A stretch of 64,000 nt of DNA. Origin: Carnegiea gigantea (Eukaryota > Streptophyta > Magnoliopsida > Caryophyllales > Cactaceae). The notes beneath the pieces were generated by a model, which did no database searches, was not told the DNA's origin, and was given only the letters and a program-made list of their open reading frames with translations. Both the position numbers and the translations under genes were made by a program. Of this stretch, positions 21,507 through 33,600 are shown piece after piece (positions within the stretch are counted from its first letter, which is position 1; each line of letters starts with the position of its first letter). The DNA lies in contig JAKOGI010001362.1 of assembly GCA_029747015.1 (NCBI GenBank), forward strand, positions 171,001 to 235,000, in the 5' to 3' direction.

Positions 21507-21968
21507 TTGGAAGTGTATAGCGCATTAATCGAATATGAAAATGGAAAAATTAAACCAACTCATTATCTTATTCAGATTGTTGATTACGACAATCTCAATG
21601 ATCAGCGGCAAGAATGCGTGTCTGAACTACCAGTGCGTCTAGTTACTGATCCTACTTTAGCAAGAGCCATTGAATTTTTCAACATTTATCATCAAAGTTG
21701 GGCACTACTTGAACAAGGAAAAATGTTAATACATTATGAAAATACTACTTTCACCTATGACAATGAGTTTAAAGAGTACATGAATGTAGAAAGAGTGGTG
21801 TCAAAAGATATTTTTGACCATCTCTTTGACGTTGGAGTAGAAAAATTCTTATCAGTAAAAGAAAAGAAATATCTACTTAATTATTTGAAAAATGGGATCC
21901 AGAACATCTTAAGCAACTTTATGAAGATTTTGATGATTACCCAGATAATGATGGTGTGGAAGATATAA
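21507..21968 (+). pseudogene. Viral 3'-most ORF piece, possible transactivator region
   Basis: An open piece of 153 residues preceding the pregenomic promoter. In cavemo- and solendoviruses this position holds the translation transactivator (inclusion-body protein) ORF. I do not recognise a diagnostic motif, so the role rests on position only. The C-terminal part is acidic in the other frame (21,900-22,000). Confidence 0.4.
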
Positions 21969-22164
21969 TTGAAGATGAAGGCATACAGAATCTCAATAAT
22001 GATGACTAGTCTTATCATCATTAAAAGTTCTGAAAAATGGTTATGCCATTATTGTACTATTTCGACAAGTGTCTGGTTTGTAAAATAGAATGTGTACTAA
22101 AGAGTCAGTAGGTACTATAGCCATGTGAAAAATCAGTATGTACTATACCTATTGGAGCATTGTA

Positions 22165-22190
22165 CTCCCATCCCCTCTATAAAAGGAGAG
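22165..22190 (+). promoter_or_regulatory. Pregenomic RNA promoter core of the viral copy
   Basis: CCCCTCTATAAAAGGAGAGG contains a strong TATA box, followed about 30 bp later by a plausible start region. Upstream, GTACTATAC-type sequence is repeated near 22,110 and 22,140. This lies downstream of all viral ORFs, where caulimovirids keep this promoter. Confidence 0.6.
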
Positions 22191-22344
22191 GTCGGGGGTT
22201 GAGAAGGGACATGGTCATTTGAGCATTCTTGAGCCAAAGAGAAGTCGGGATTCTTTATTTCTCTATAAGTAAGCATCTCTAATGATCTTAACTTAAGTCC
22301 CTATTAAAGCTTTCCCTTATAATATTTTCACTTTCAAGCTTTCA

Positions 22345-22350
22345 ATAAAA
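22345..22350 (+). terminator. Viral poly(A) signal
   Basis: AATAAA about 170 bp downstream of the TATA box. Caulimovirids have a poly(A) signal just after the transcription start, which is bypassed on the first pass and used on the second. Confidence 0.5.
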
Positions 22351-22450
22351 GAAGTTGTCCCAATAGGGAATATTATCCTATTGAACCTTATGTCTTAAAT
22401 ATTATAATCTTGATTAAAGTCTTACGATCCTTTAAAAATAAATAAAACTT

Positions 22451-23792
22451 GATTAGTGACTACGCTATGAGGTAGGAAACGAAACCAATATGTGCTGTAC
22501 CTGATCTAAGAAAGGTGGGGTTGAAATTAGCAATCTCTGTAAACCGGAAGTTAAAAGAACGTCGGAGTCCAGTGCCGACTAAGCTCAGGCAGCAGTCAAA
22601 ACTCTCTAATTAAGTTTAATTATTTTGCTAAGTATAGTGAGCCTATAACCACAGAAAGTATAATATATAAGATATAAGTAGTAGATTGTGATAATTAGTA
22701 CTAGTAAAGTCAATATAAAAAGTTTAATCGTTTAAAATAAGTATATTTCATCAAAAAACACTAAAAATAGCTTATTTGCATGTTTCACCTAATTCTGGGG
22801 ATCTTTTGGCAATATCTAAGAATTTTGGGCCAAAAATGAAAAAATAAAAGAACAGGGGAGGTATTGAAAAATTAAAACAGGTTTTCTAAAGGTAGCAAAA
22901 AATCAGAAAGTCATAGCTCAGGGTACGAAAAAATTAAACAAAAAAAGTGAGATCTGAAAAAGTCATTAACACGTATGTCAAGGTATAAAAAGATCAATAG
23001 CCCCTCTTCCAATCTCTCTCTAGAGTTTTTGGTTATTTCATCAACGTTATCAAAGAACAAATTCCCATGGATTCTAAAACAAGAAGTCACTTGAATGCTG
23101 AAAATATCTGCCAACATGGCCTACTGCCTAGTTGGTTACTTCTATCAACTTCCAATGTAATTAGTGCTGAAATTTCCACCACAAATTGACTTGATATCTC
23201 CTTGGAGTATTCCCCACATACTGTTTACCTTTTGACCGAAAACTCTCCATTTTCGCACAATTTTCACACAAAAAACATTGAAATTTTTTGACATAAATCC
23301 CTACTTTCAAGAACACAATCTCAACCGTTGATTCGACTCTTACGTTCTTCCGTGAACGCTTCAACATCTCTCAACTACCGTGGTCTCGTCCGCACCTGAT
23401 AACACCGAAGCACCGGCAAATAAATAATTGCAAAATTTATGTATCTTTGCCCTCTCAATTGACACTTTTTATTAGCAACCTTTCTTGCTTGTTGGTGTTG
23501 ATGTGGTTGCAGAGACTTGTCGTGTAGAGTTTTCAGCTACGCGCCCCTACTTTTTTGCCTGGAACCCTCCTCACTGCCTCTGTAACCTAACCTCCAATCC
23601 TTTCATTCTCTCTCATCTTTAATCATTTGCCAACTACCCCATCCCCCCACTTTCCATCTTGATTAGCTACTTCTCTTTAGAAGAACTTTCTCGTAAAATC
23701 ACAAAATTAGTTTAGAATTAATTTAGCAGATAAGTATTTGATCGCTTAAAAAAAAGTAAGTATTTAGCAATATAACTTTCATTTGAGTATAG
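22451..23792. other. Flank of the viral copy, no gene seen
   Basis: 22,451-22,720 may still be viral leader sequence. The rest is AT-rich. Two short minus frames (23117-22911 and 23367-23161) show no recognised motif and are not called as genes. Confidence 0.4.
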
Positions 23793-23800
23793 TTTACAGC

Positions 23801-24379
23801 CTAGGAGTGATCAAAACTAGTTAACCGGAAATTCGGTTAACCGAAAATGGATTAATCAGAAAGTCGGTTCACAAAAATTGTGAACTAAACTTTCGATTAA
23901 CCGAAAATCGGTTAACCGAGTTTTTCGGTTCGGCAAAACCGTGATTTGTAACTGAACCGAAAAACTCGGTTAGTAGGATTTTCGGTTCGATTAACCGGAT
24001 TTTCAGTTTGGTTACCGGTCAACCGTTAGTTTAAATGGTTAATTTTCAATTTTCACTCCTTTTTTTTAATTATTTAAATATTTGAGACATCAAATATAAT
24101 TTACACATTATTGTATGCTTATTCTTATCTTTAATAATTATAAAATCTACAATTGACGAATATAAAGTTTAGTTTTTTTTAAATAAAAGTGTAAGTTTTG
24201 TTTTTGGGCTAACCGACTCTCAAATGGCCGAACCGAAACTGAAACCGCAAAATTTTTTTGGTTCTGTTAAGCAAACCGAATTTTTTTAGAAAAATCCAAC
24301 CGGTTATCCAGTTTTTCGGTTTGGTTTTTCGGTGTTCCGGTTAGGTTTTTTGGTTTCGGTTTTTTTTCCTCACCCCTAT
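23801..24379. mobile_element. hAT-like MITE filled with CGGTTAACCG-type repeats
   Basis: About 579 bp. The ends are imperfect inverted repeats (left TAGGAGTGATCAAAA, right complement of TAGGGGTGAGGAAAA, 12 of 15 matching), of the TAGGGGTGAGCAAAA type common in hAT elements. It is flanked by TTTACAGC (23793-23800) and TTTACACC (24380-24387), a 7-of-8 target duplication. The interior is dominated by repeats of CGGTTAACCGAAAA and TTTTCGGTTCGG. No ORF. Confidence 0.65.
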
Positions 24380-24855
24380 TTTACACCCTTACAAAAATCA
24401 CTCTAATTTTAAAGACAAGTATTTGAAAATCTTTAATTAGAAGACAACGACTGAAAATTAATTTTAGAAGGCAAATATTTGGGAATAGCCTTAATTAGAA
24501 GACAGTTAGTCAGAACTAATTTTAAAAGGCAAGTAATTGAAAATATATTTAATTAGAAACTAATTTATAAATTTACTCCAAACCAATTTTAAACTTATTT
24601 GGAGATATCTTTAATTAGAAGATTATTTACAAAAGTAACTCAAAATTAGAATATTTTATATAAAATATGAGAATAATAATAATTGAATTAAACTAACATA
24701 TTTAGACAAAATTAGATAAATTAATATAAAATATATTGTATATAAATAACAAATCGTTGTATGTATACAACAGATTTGGGAAAACAAATTTTAATTAAAC
24801 TGTAGACCAAAAGAATTGATGCAATATACCAAAAACACTACATTAAATAAACTTG

Positions 24856-24857
<2 letters not shown>

Positions 24858-24923
<66 letters not shown>
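24858..24923. repeat. (TA)n(CA)n microsatellite
   Basis: About 53 bp of alternating TA followed by an ACACAC run. Confidence 0.95.
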
Positions 24924-24924
<1 letters not shown>

Positions 24925-25090
24925 CCTAGTCTCTGAAATACAATAACAGTTTTTAGATTCTCAATTTTAGAGTAAACCTTATGCATGCTTCATTTTCTCA
25001 ATATGGTATGTATAATAATATATTATCATATCCCAAAAAATATAGTTATAACCTAGGTTGTCTTGCATTCAGGTTAGCGCATATGTGTGT

Positions 25091-25093
<3 letters not shown>

Positions 25094-25138
<45 letters not shown>
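25094..25138. repeat. (TA)n microsatellite
   Basis: About 45 bp of alternating TA preceded by GTGTGTGT. Confidence 0.95.
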
Positions 25139-25140
<2 letters not shown>

Positions 25141-25607
25141 TCTCCTCTTCGTCCATGGATGAGCCAAAGTCTTCTTACAAATTGTGGTAACGAGCCGATT
25201 TCCCTAGCAAAATACGACTAACTTTAGTTATTCGTTAAGCTAAAAACCACTTTTGACCCACTGTGTGCGTTACCTCCTACACAACCACATGGTCAGTTTG
25301 TCCAAAATACAAGTTAATCATTATGTATAGATCGATAAAGATGCCAGCTTCACCAACTTAACTCGAAATTTCTCTCTATAGGCTGGTTAACAGGCCCTTT
25401 TTATAGCCTAATTTTGTTGCCTCTGTCCATCATCTTGGCCAACTATCTTCACATCTTGCTTCTCAGCTTCACATTCATATGCTTCATTTGCCCACTTGTT
25501 CTCTAGATTGATCTAAGCATGTTCTCAAGTACCCAACTTGGCCATCCTGGATTCAGTTTTAGGTGACTTATGTTATCGCTAACTATCAATAATCATTCAT
25601 TAAAATG

Positions 25608-25611
<4 letters not shown>

Positions 25612-25664
<53 letters not shown>
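25612..25664. repeat. (AAT)n microsatellite
   Basis: About 17 uninterrupted ATA/AAT triplets. Confidence 0.95.
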
Positions 25665-26061
25665 TCTGTTTGAAATTGAAACTGAAAGAAATAAAAAATA
25701 TGTTGAGTCTTGAACAATGACAATGCTATTTGAAAATTTTAATTTACATATGAAATCTAACAATAAAATTCAAAACTAATTTATCTATAAAGAAAAATAA
25801 TAATACAACCAATATTTTTCTATTTAGGATGACAAAAAAATTTAAATTTATTTCTTCATGGTAATTCCTTAAAAATTTGCAATTTTAGAATGAGAGGGGA
25901 ATGAAACAATTTCCACATATATCTGCAAATACTGAAATAATTTTTGAGAAAAAGTATTAATTTTCTATCTGTCTTTGCTACACCATGACACCATCCTGAC
26001 CAAACAACTGTCGTTGCGACTCTTAGAACCTAGACCACCTCCTCACAACTTCTAACAGTCA

Positions 26062-26401
26062 TAGACCTGGCAAATGGGTCATTCGGTTCGGGTACGGGTC
26101 GGGTCAAACTCGGGTTGGGTTATGTTCGGGTTAAATGAGATTTCGGGTTATTTCGGTTTGGGTCGGGTATGGTTCGGCTCGGGTTAATTTCGGGTTAGCC
26201 AATTTTTGGTCAAATACGCTTGTCATGCCAAAACAACCAACTTTGTAGAAAATTTCGGGTCGGGTATGGTTCGGTTCAGGTCAATTCGGGTTTCAGGTCC
26301 ACTTTTGGGTGAGCATATTTCGGATGTCGGGTCGGGTATGGGTCCGGATCGTTCGGTTCGGGTTTCGGATCTCGGGTCTCGGGTCAGTTTTGCCAGGTCT
26401 A
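26062..26401. mobile_element. hAT-type MITE built of TTCGGGTCGGGT repeats
   Basis: 340 bp. Perfect 13-bp terminal inverted repeats TAGACCTGGCAAA are flanked by a perfect 8-bp duplication AACAGTCA (26054-26061 and 26402-26409), which is diagnostic of hAT. The interior is almost entirely short repeats of TCGGGT and GGTTCGGG, which accounts for open frames on both strands (26,206-26,430); these are not genes. Confidence 0.88.
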
Positions 26402-26525
26402 AACAGTCACCTGTAGCAATCACCCCATAGCTACTGGTGGGGTTTAACCCATGTCTAAACTAGTTAGCAACATCTAACCAGATGGCCCCAACTAGGCTCC
26501 TCTGCCACCTTTGCCCACACTTTCA

Positions 26526-27127
26526 TCTTCTACGAAATCTTGGGTCCTGTTTGGACTGAGAAAAATTAGGTAGAAAGAAAAGTCAAACGAAAAAAATTGA
26601 GGGGGAAAAAAATAAGAAAGCAAGTGACTTTTTTTCTCTTGTTTGAATTGAGAAAAATGTACAAGAAAATTTTTTTCCCAAAAATGTAAAATTAGGATTG
26701 TGGTATCTGTATTTCGTATTACATGTGAGGGAGGGGGTCATGATGATCGATGATGATGATGATGGAATGAAGATGATGATGATGATGATGATGACGATGA
26801 GGGAATGAAGATGATGATAGTAATGAGGAGAGAGAAAGCAAAGAAAAGGGAGGAAGAAGAAGGTTTCTTGGAGGATGCACTTTGAGGAGGAAAGAGTGTG
26901 CAGCATAAGATGGAGATGGAGAAGCAGATCGTGCACAGTCTTGTCCCTAACTTTTCCTTCTATTTTTTGAAGGAAAATTAAGGTGGCCAAAATTTCTTAA
27001 TTCTCCTTTCACTTTTCCATCAATTTTTTTTTTCTTTTATCACTTTCCTTAATCCAAACATTAGAAAAATATAACTTTCTTCATTTTTTTCTTTCCTTCC
27101 AATTTTCCTAAAACCAAACAAAGGCTT
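26526..27127. mobile_element. Foldback-like, purine/pyrimidine-rich MITE candidate
   Basis: The left part (GGTCCTGTTTGGACTGAGAAAA) and the right part (complement of AGCCTTTGTTTGGTTTTAGGAAAA) are inverted. The left arm is purine-rich and the right arm pyrimidine-rich, so the element can fold back. A possible TTG/TTA flank resembles PIF/Harbinger. A GAT-triplet minisatellite (26,740-26,820) lies inside. The ends are not exact. Confidence 0.45.
26740..26820. repeat. (GAT)n imperfect microsatellite
   Basis: GATGAT runs interrupted by GGAATGAAGATG, about 80 bp. The open minus frame across it is compositional. Confidence 0.85.
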
Positions 27128-27539
27128 AAAGATTTCAAAATTTTGATAAATTAGGTGAGAAAACAACAAAACTAGTGGTTGTTTCACAGCATAAATTTAA
27201 GAAAATTTTCCAATTACAAGAATGTTCAACCTAATTTGGGTAGAATTTGGTCTCCATTGTCATTAAGATGTAACAGAGGGAAGAAGAAGGAAGCAGAGGC
27301 AGATGATTAGGGATAAAGGGAGGTAGAGAGAGGAGGCAAAAGGCTAGGAATGTTTGGTGTTAGTCGCGTCACAAGGGTAGTCGATCAAGTTTTTTTAGGG
27401 AACTGAAATGAAAAGCGTTAATTAAAATAACACTAATAAGTATTACAAAGTCTGAGTCTTCATTTTCCACATTGCCATCATACCTCTACACGTATCTATA
27501 TACATCAAATCGGAATTAATTAAGTGCATGTCAATCGGT

Positions 27540-27610
27540 TCGTTCCGGTGAATCTGCGCCCTCCCTCTCTCTCTCTAAAATTTGGAGCCCTAGATTAAGC
27601 TTGGGTGGAA
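27540..27610 (+). promoter_or_regulatory. 5' leader of AIM1 with CT-rich tract
   Basis: A pyrimidine tract (CCCTCCCTCTCTCTCTCT, 27,559-27,576) lies 35 bp before the start codon, as in many plant 5' leaders. A possible TATA-like TATATACAT lies at about 27,498. The start site itself is not determined. Confidence 0.45.
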
Positions 27611-30600
27611 ATGGCGGGAGCTCCTCGAGTGGTCATGGAGGTCGGAAGCGATGGTGTTGCAGTCATCACTATCTCAAATCCTCCGGTTAATGCCTTGGCT
27701 GTTGAAAGTTAGTTTTTTAATTCTCACAATCTTCCCTGTTATAGTCGACCTTACTTCACGACTTCTCGCGATTTGGATTGCTGATTTTGATTTGTCGTCT
27801 TTTGTGGTGATTGATTTGGCGTAGTAATTGCGGGGTTAAAAGCGAAATACGATGAAGCTATGAATAGAAATGATGTGAAAGCCATTGTTGTCACTGGTAA
27901 GCAGATTTTGAATCTCAGCGTTGAATTTTTTTTTCTTTTTCCAACTTTTTTGGATTAAAATTTAAAACGAGAATCAATACCATTGGTTCTGCAGAGATGG
28001 CTGTTTTGCGAAATTTTGAATTCGTACCTGCTTTGACTCTGGGTTGACCGTGCCGAATCGTGCTTGATTGGTGCAGATTAGAGATTGAGTTACTGATTAT
28101 ATGTATTTTTGGCTAATTTTAGGTGATGGCGGGAAGTTTTCTGGTGGGTTTGACATCAATGTTTTTGAGAAAGTTCACAAGACTGGTATTGTGTTTCATG
28201 TCATCGTAGATTCCTAATTATTAATTTATTGCTGAGTTTTCTACTGCTATTAAAAAAAAGAAAAATTAGGAAAAGATTGATTATGTGATATTTGGATTGG
28301 CAGGGGATTTAACCTTATTACCGGATGTGTCAATTGATCTTGTGGTCAACACCATTGAAGGTGCTACTATTTATTTTTTTTTTTCAATAAATATTTTTTC
28401 TAGTGTCGAATCATAGGTTCATGGGCATGTTAACCATTGGTTATGAAGAATTTTGACGTTAATTGTGATGAATGATTCTTAGTGGATTTTCATTTCTTAC
28501 ATCAGGTGGAAGAAAGCCATCAGTTGCTGCCATACAAGGACTGGCACTTGGAGGGGGACTTGAATTAGCATTGGTCGGTATTGAAATTTCTTGCTGTTTG
28601 AGTCATGGATGTGGCTTTATTGCTTTGACATCTTAGCTATGAACTATAAGAAAGTGAAGAGCTATACAAAAAAAGTTTACTATAAATGGAAAATAACAAT
28701 AGTTTTTGGAATAGCCTAAAACTGAAAGTGTGACATTACTTGAGCATGAGAAGTATTTTTTTCCTGTGTTTATTGCCTTTTCCATAGCTCTTTGTGTTTG
28801 ACGCTCCTATAATTGTTTTGGGCATTTCGCTCTGTGTTTGACCCTCCTATAATAGTTTCCGGCATTTATTCTTGGCACTTCGCTGTTGAACTACCTGCAG
28901 GGCTGTCATGCACGCATTTCTGCTCCAAGAGCTCAACTTGGACTGCCTGAGCTGTCGCTTGGGGTCATTCCAGGATTTGGAGGTATCGCCAGATTTAGCC
29001 TTTCTACAAGTTGCTTTCCTGACTTATTCAGTGAAATGGTGGATATTTGGCATTTTGGAGTTGAGTAACAATATTTTGGACAGGGACACAACGACTTCCC
29101 AGGCTTATTGGATTGAAAAAGGCTGTCGAGATGATGGTGGTAAGAACTCGTTATTGTATCTTTCTCATGTATATTGGCTGGTAGCGGCAATAACTTGTTT
29201 AAAAGGTTGGAGTGGTTCATGCTCTTACAATCAAATTGATGAATTCATGTTTTTCGATGAAAGGAGTGAATTTGTCTTTTTCTATCAAGTGGGTGCATTC
29301 ATTTACTAGTTCATGTTGTTGTAAAGTGATCTGCAACCAGTGCATGCTCATCAATGCGCATCTAATCTAATATGTAATTGAAAAATCAATTAGTGACAAG
29401 ACAAATCGTAGAATTTAAATTTATTTTTGTTATCCTTTAATGGCGGTCTAGAGTTGAGTGTCCAGTAGCTAGAACATTCTGCACCGTTTGGTTGAACTGA
29501 AGGCCCTTTGAACTTTGATGGTCTTATTAGCTGTCATTCTTCAAGAACTAGAAGATACTGGAGAAGCTTATTTCTTAACTGTGTAAAACATAATAGTATT
29601 TTGAAAGCTCTAGCTCTTATGCGGATTGATTTTTACTTGGTGAAAGTCAGTGAAAGTTGTTCACTGCTATCGGGACCTTCCTTTATCAGAATCTCTAGAT
29701 TAAGTTTGAAACATCTTTGACGTTGTTAAGAACAAGTAATAGCTGTTTGCTACTTCTGGATACGACTTTTAAGTGTTGTAAATTCTATGATTCGATTCAA
29801 TTGGTGCGTTTTGACTGCTGGGTTCGTTTGTTGGAAGTGAGTACTCGAGGGAGGCTAAATGGTGTCCTTGCACTATAAAACCCCATGTTGGTAGTTCTGT
29901 ATGATTAAGTGCACTATTATTGCCATTTGCTTTTGGGATAAACTATCTGTTCTTTTAGATAGTCGCATGAAATTTACTATGCTCTTTAATGTCTTTTCTT
30001 AGTCATCAAAACCAATATTGTCGGAGGAAGGGAGGCAGCTTGGCCTTATTGATGTTGTTGTGCCCCCTCATGAATTGCTAAAGGTAGCACGTTTGTGGGC
30101 TTTGGACATTGCAGAAATGCGAAAACCTTGGATACGCTCTCTTCATGTGACAGATAAACTTGGCTCCCTGTCTGAAGTGCATAATTTCGTGATGATAGCC
30201 AGACAGCAAGCAAAAAAGACTGCTCGAAACTTGCCTCAACACCAGGCCTGCCTTGATGTTATTGAGCATGGTATAGTCCATGGAGGCTATGATGGTATCT
30301 TAAAGGTATCTAGACATGGAATTCATTAATGAGGTACAATTTCTTGTCAGTGTGCATGATCGTAAATTTGTTCTGCAGGAAGCTAAAGTTTTTAAGGAGC
30401 TAGTTCAAACAGACACTGCCAAAGGTCTGGTGCACGCGTTTTTTGCTCAACGCATGACAGCCAAGGTGATTCTTTTTCTCATCTTTTCCTAGTGTCTTTC
30501 ATAATTCAAATGTTCATAGTAAATAGGTCGACCAGATTCTCAATTTTCACCTTTGCAAGGTCAGTTTTTCTTGCTTGTCATTGATCAGCTTTTGAGCTGC

Positions 30601-33600
30601 TGACTATAATTCATGCACTGGTTGTCTTCTCACCCAATTAATTAGAACTATATACCCTCATTAAAAATACTCTTTTAACATGTGTACCTTGATTTTGGCT
30701 AAACAATAATAATGGTGGGTCTGCTGCTTAGAGCTGTAGTCTTGGCCTTGGTTTGGTCGTTCACTTCCGTTTGCCTTCCCCCCCTCCCTCCCCTCCCCCA
30801 CCCCACCGCGCCTCAAAAAAAAGGACAAAAAAGAAGTGCCTTGTTCATCAATCCAAATTGCAGTACTGGCGTAAAGCATGTGTTGTTTGCATTGATGGCA
30901 TTCATAACTTGCATTAAAAATGATACTCAAAACACGCATGACGTTCAAGGAAAATACTGTGTTGTTTCTGACATGGAAAAACAGATAGTTATGGTATGGC
31001 AGCTAGGCTTTTTCCCTCATGAATTCCACTTCTTCTTATAGTTCCCCCTCTTTTTTTTTCCTTTATTAATATACGCATGGGGGTTCAAAGGCTTATGTAG
31101 GCAGTATTCAAACCCAGTTATTTGGTAACATTTCCCAAAGACTTTACTAACCAATGTACTTGCTACATTCTTTTCATTTTTCAGAAGTCTAATATAGTAT
31201 CTCCAACTACTAATGATCAGTTATAATCCCGACGTTTCGATTATGAATGTTGTTGGTTGCTAAAATTCGCAATTAGGTTTATGGTTCTTAGATTTAAATT
31301 TATATTTCAGCGATTGTTATATCAGCACTTCTTTACTGAAGCATTTTCTGAATGTTAAATTTGTGGAGGTTTGCTTATTATATGGGCGTTTCATCCTCTG
31401 CTTTTGTATGTATATGCACCTTCTTTCCATGCATGCCTGCCTTTAGATGTGTTGTGTCTGCCCTATCTCAATCCTTTTTTCTGCCTTTTCCTCCTCCATC
31501 TGCAGTCATCTTCCATTTCGTAACCGTATGTCATAGTAGATTCGACCATTCTCAACTATTGTGTGAGGCTGTTTCTTATTGGGTCGAGTGCTTTACTACT
31601 TTGTTTAACTTTTGTGAGCCCTTGCGTCCACTAAAAGGGCATTTTGAATGATTGCTGCTTTCTATTTGCAAGGTGTTTTATTATTCTTATTTGTGACAGG
31701 TACCTGGTGTTACTGATGTTGGACTGAAGCCAAGACATATGAAAAAGGTCGCTGTTATTGGTGGGGGGCTAATGGGTTCCGGCATCGCGACTGCCCTGCT
31801 TCTGAGCAATATCAAGGTTGTTTTGAAGGAAGTTAATTCTGAATTTCTTTCGAGGGGTTTAAAATCGATTGAAGGTAGTTACGTTTCTTTGCTGGCGAAC
31901 TTTTTGTTCTACTCTCTGTCTGCTTCCCTCTTTTTTCGCCCTCAGTTTTATTGTGGGTATATGAGGCAAGGTCGGAAATTGGTAGTTTAGAGTTTGAGTC
32001 TGCTTTATCTTTGCAAGATGCATTCAAAAGAGTGGATTGACCATTAAATAATGGGAAGTTACATATTATGTGCTATCGTATGCTTGGATGTCTACACAAC
32101 TATTTATTAGGTCTGGTGTTGGGAAAAACTTGAAACATATAATGTGCAGGCAATATTAGAGGCTTAGTGACAAGGGGGAAGATGGCATCTGACAAGGCAG
32201 AGAAAACGCTTTCTTTGCTTAAAGGTGTACTGGACTACTCAGACTTCAAAGATGTTGATATGGTCATTGAGGTTAGCTGTCTCAAACCCTATTATCTTCA
32301 TAAGGATTTCACATCAATGCGGAGCACATTAGTCTAATCCTAAATCCATTCTCCATCTTATCTCTGGTGACTAATTCATGCAGCCTGATTATTAGGATCT
32401 CTTGCATAAAATGTTTTTTACTCTTCCCCAGGCCGTTGTTGAAAATATTCCATTAAAACAAACAATATTTAGTGACATTGAGAAAGCCTGTCCTCCTCAC
32501 TGCATCTTGGCAACAAACACGTCCACTATTGACCTCAATGTAATTGGAGAAAAGACGACTTCTCAGGAACGAATTGTTGGTGCACATTTTTTCAGGTTTG
32601 ATGCCTTTCTTTTGGTCTACTTCTTGTTCAACTGTGAGATGGATGTTTTCCCTGCTGGGATATTAAGCTAAGCCCTTCATTGAAGATCTGTGTTTAATAT
32701 TGACAGATATCTATCTCTTTGCAGGATCATACAAATTTCTCCACTAATATATTTATTATCTTTATGTGACATACCGCTCCAGTCTGCTGAATACTCTACA
32801 CTCTACTTTTCCAATCCCATTAGTATTGTTCTTTTTAATTTGCTATACTACTTGGTGCTGAAAGGTTGGCTGTGGGCAGGCATCATCCTCTAGCCATTTT
32901 TACTCTTGATTGTGAATGGATGCCTCTGCTTCTTACAAAACATTATGGTTAAATCAGAGCTCTTACAAATTTAACTTAGATGACTCCTTGATGACTTAAT
33001 AATGTCTGGGAGTGAAAATCTACTTTAGGCAGGAATGGACAGTGGAAATCCTGCTGAATCTGATGCTTGATTACGGTTCTGTTTCTGTTCCAGTTCATAA
33101 TATCATTAGTGTTATACTTTGTGTTTTAGTTGCCCTTGTTTTCTTTCTTTTCTTTTTTGAAGTTTTCTTTTTGAGTGTGTGTTGAGGGGTGGGGTGGTCA
33201 AAACCTCATTTTCCATTTGAATGTGAATCATGCAAGCTTAGTGAGGTAAATAATGCTATCATTTTAAACTTTATTTTTAATTGTCTTACTGTAGCATCCT
33301 GCTCTTTGCTTATGCGGTTGCTTCTTTGGATTTTTCTGATATATGTTGGTGCTCTGATGGACAGTCCTGCTCATATCATGCCTCTACTGGAAATAGTCCG
33401 GACAAACAGGACTTCAGCACAAGTACTTCTTGATCTCATCGCACTTGGTAAAACAATAAAGAAAGTGCCTGTTGTGGTGGGTAACTGCACAGGTTTTGCT
33501 GTCAATAGGACTTTCTTCCCATACAGTCAGAGCGCTCATTTATTGGCAAACTTGGGGGTCGATGTTTTCAGGATTGACCGGGTGATTACCGAGTTTGGCC

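Larger units (their letters stand above)
16407..22450 (+). mobile_element. Endogenous caulimovirid (pararetrovirus) copy, degenerate
   Basis: A linear viral genome copy that starts at a tRNA-Met-type primer site and runs coat protein, movement protein, aspartic protease, reverse transcriptase, RNase H and 3' ORFs. It ends with the pregenomic promoter (TATA at about 22,172) and an AATAAA at 22,345. The coat protein before the movement protein, and both ahead of protease-RT-RNase H, fits the Cavemovirus/Solendovirus arrangement better than Petuvirus or Florendovirus; that genus-level call is inference. The reading frames carry many stops and frame changes, so the copy cannot encode the full proteins. 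The right limit is uncertain, because leader-like sequence may extend to about 22,720. Confidence 0.8.

Noticed and set aside
26206..26430. Opposed Arg/Ser/Gly-rich frames
   Set aside because: They lie wholly within the TCGGGT repeat array of a hAT MITE.
26583..26990. 135-residue minus frame with an Ile run
   Set aside because: Produced by the GAT-triplet repeat and pyrimidine-rich arms.
28908..29309. Long plus-strand frame in AIM1 introns 6-7
   Set aside because: It is in a different frame from the true exons at 28901-28982 and 29084-29139, which align with AIM1.
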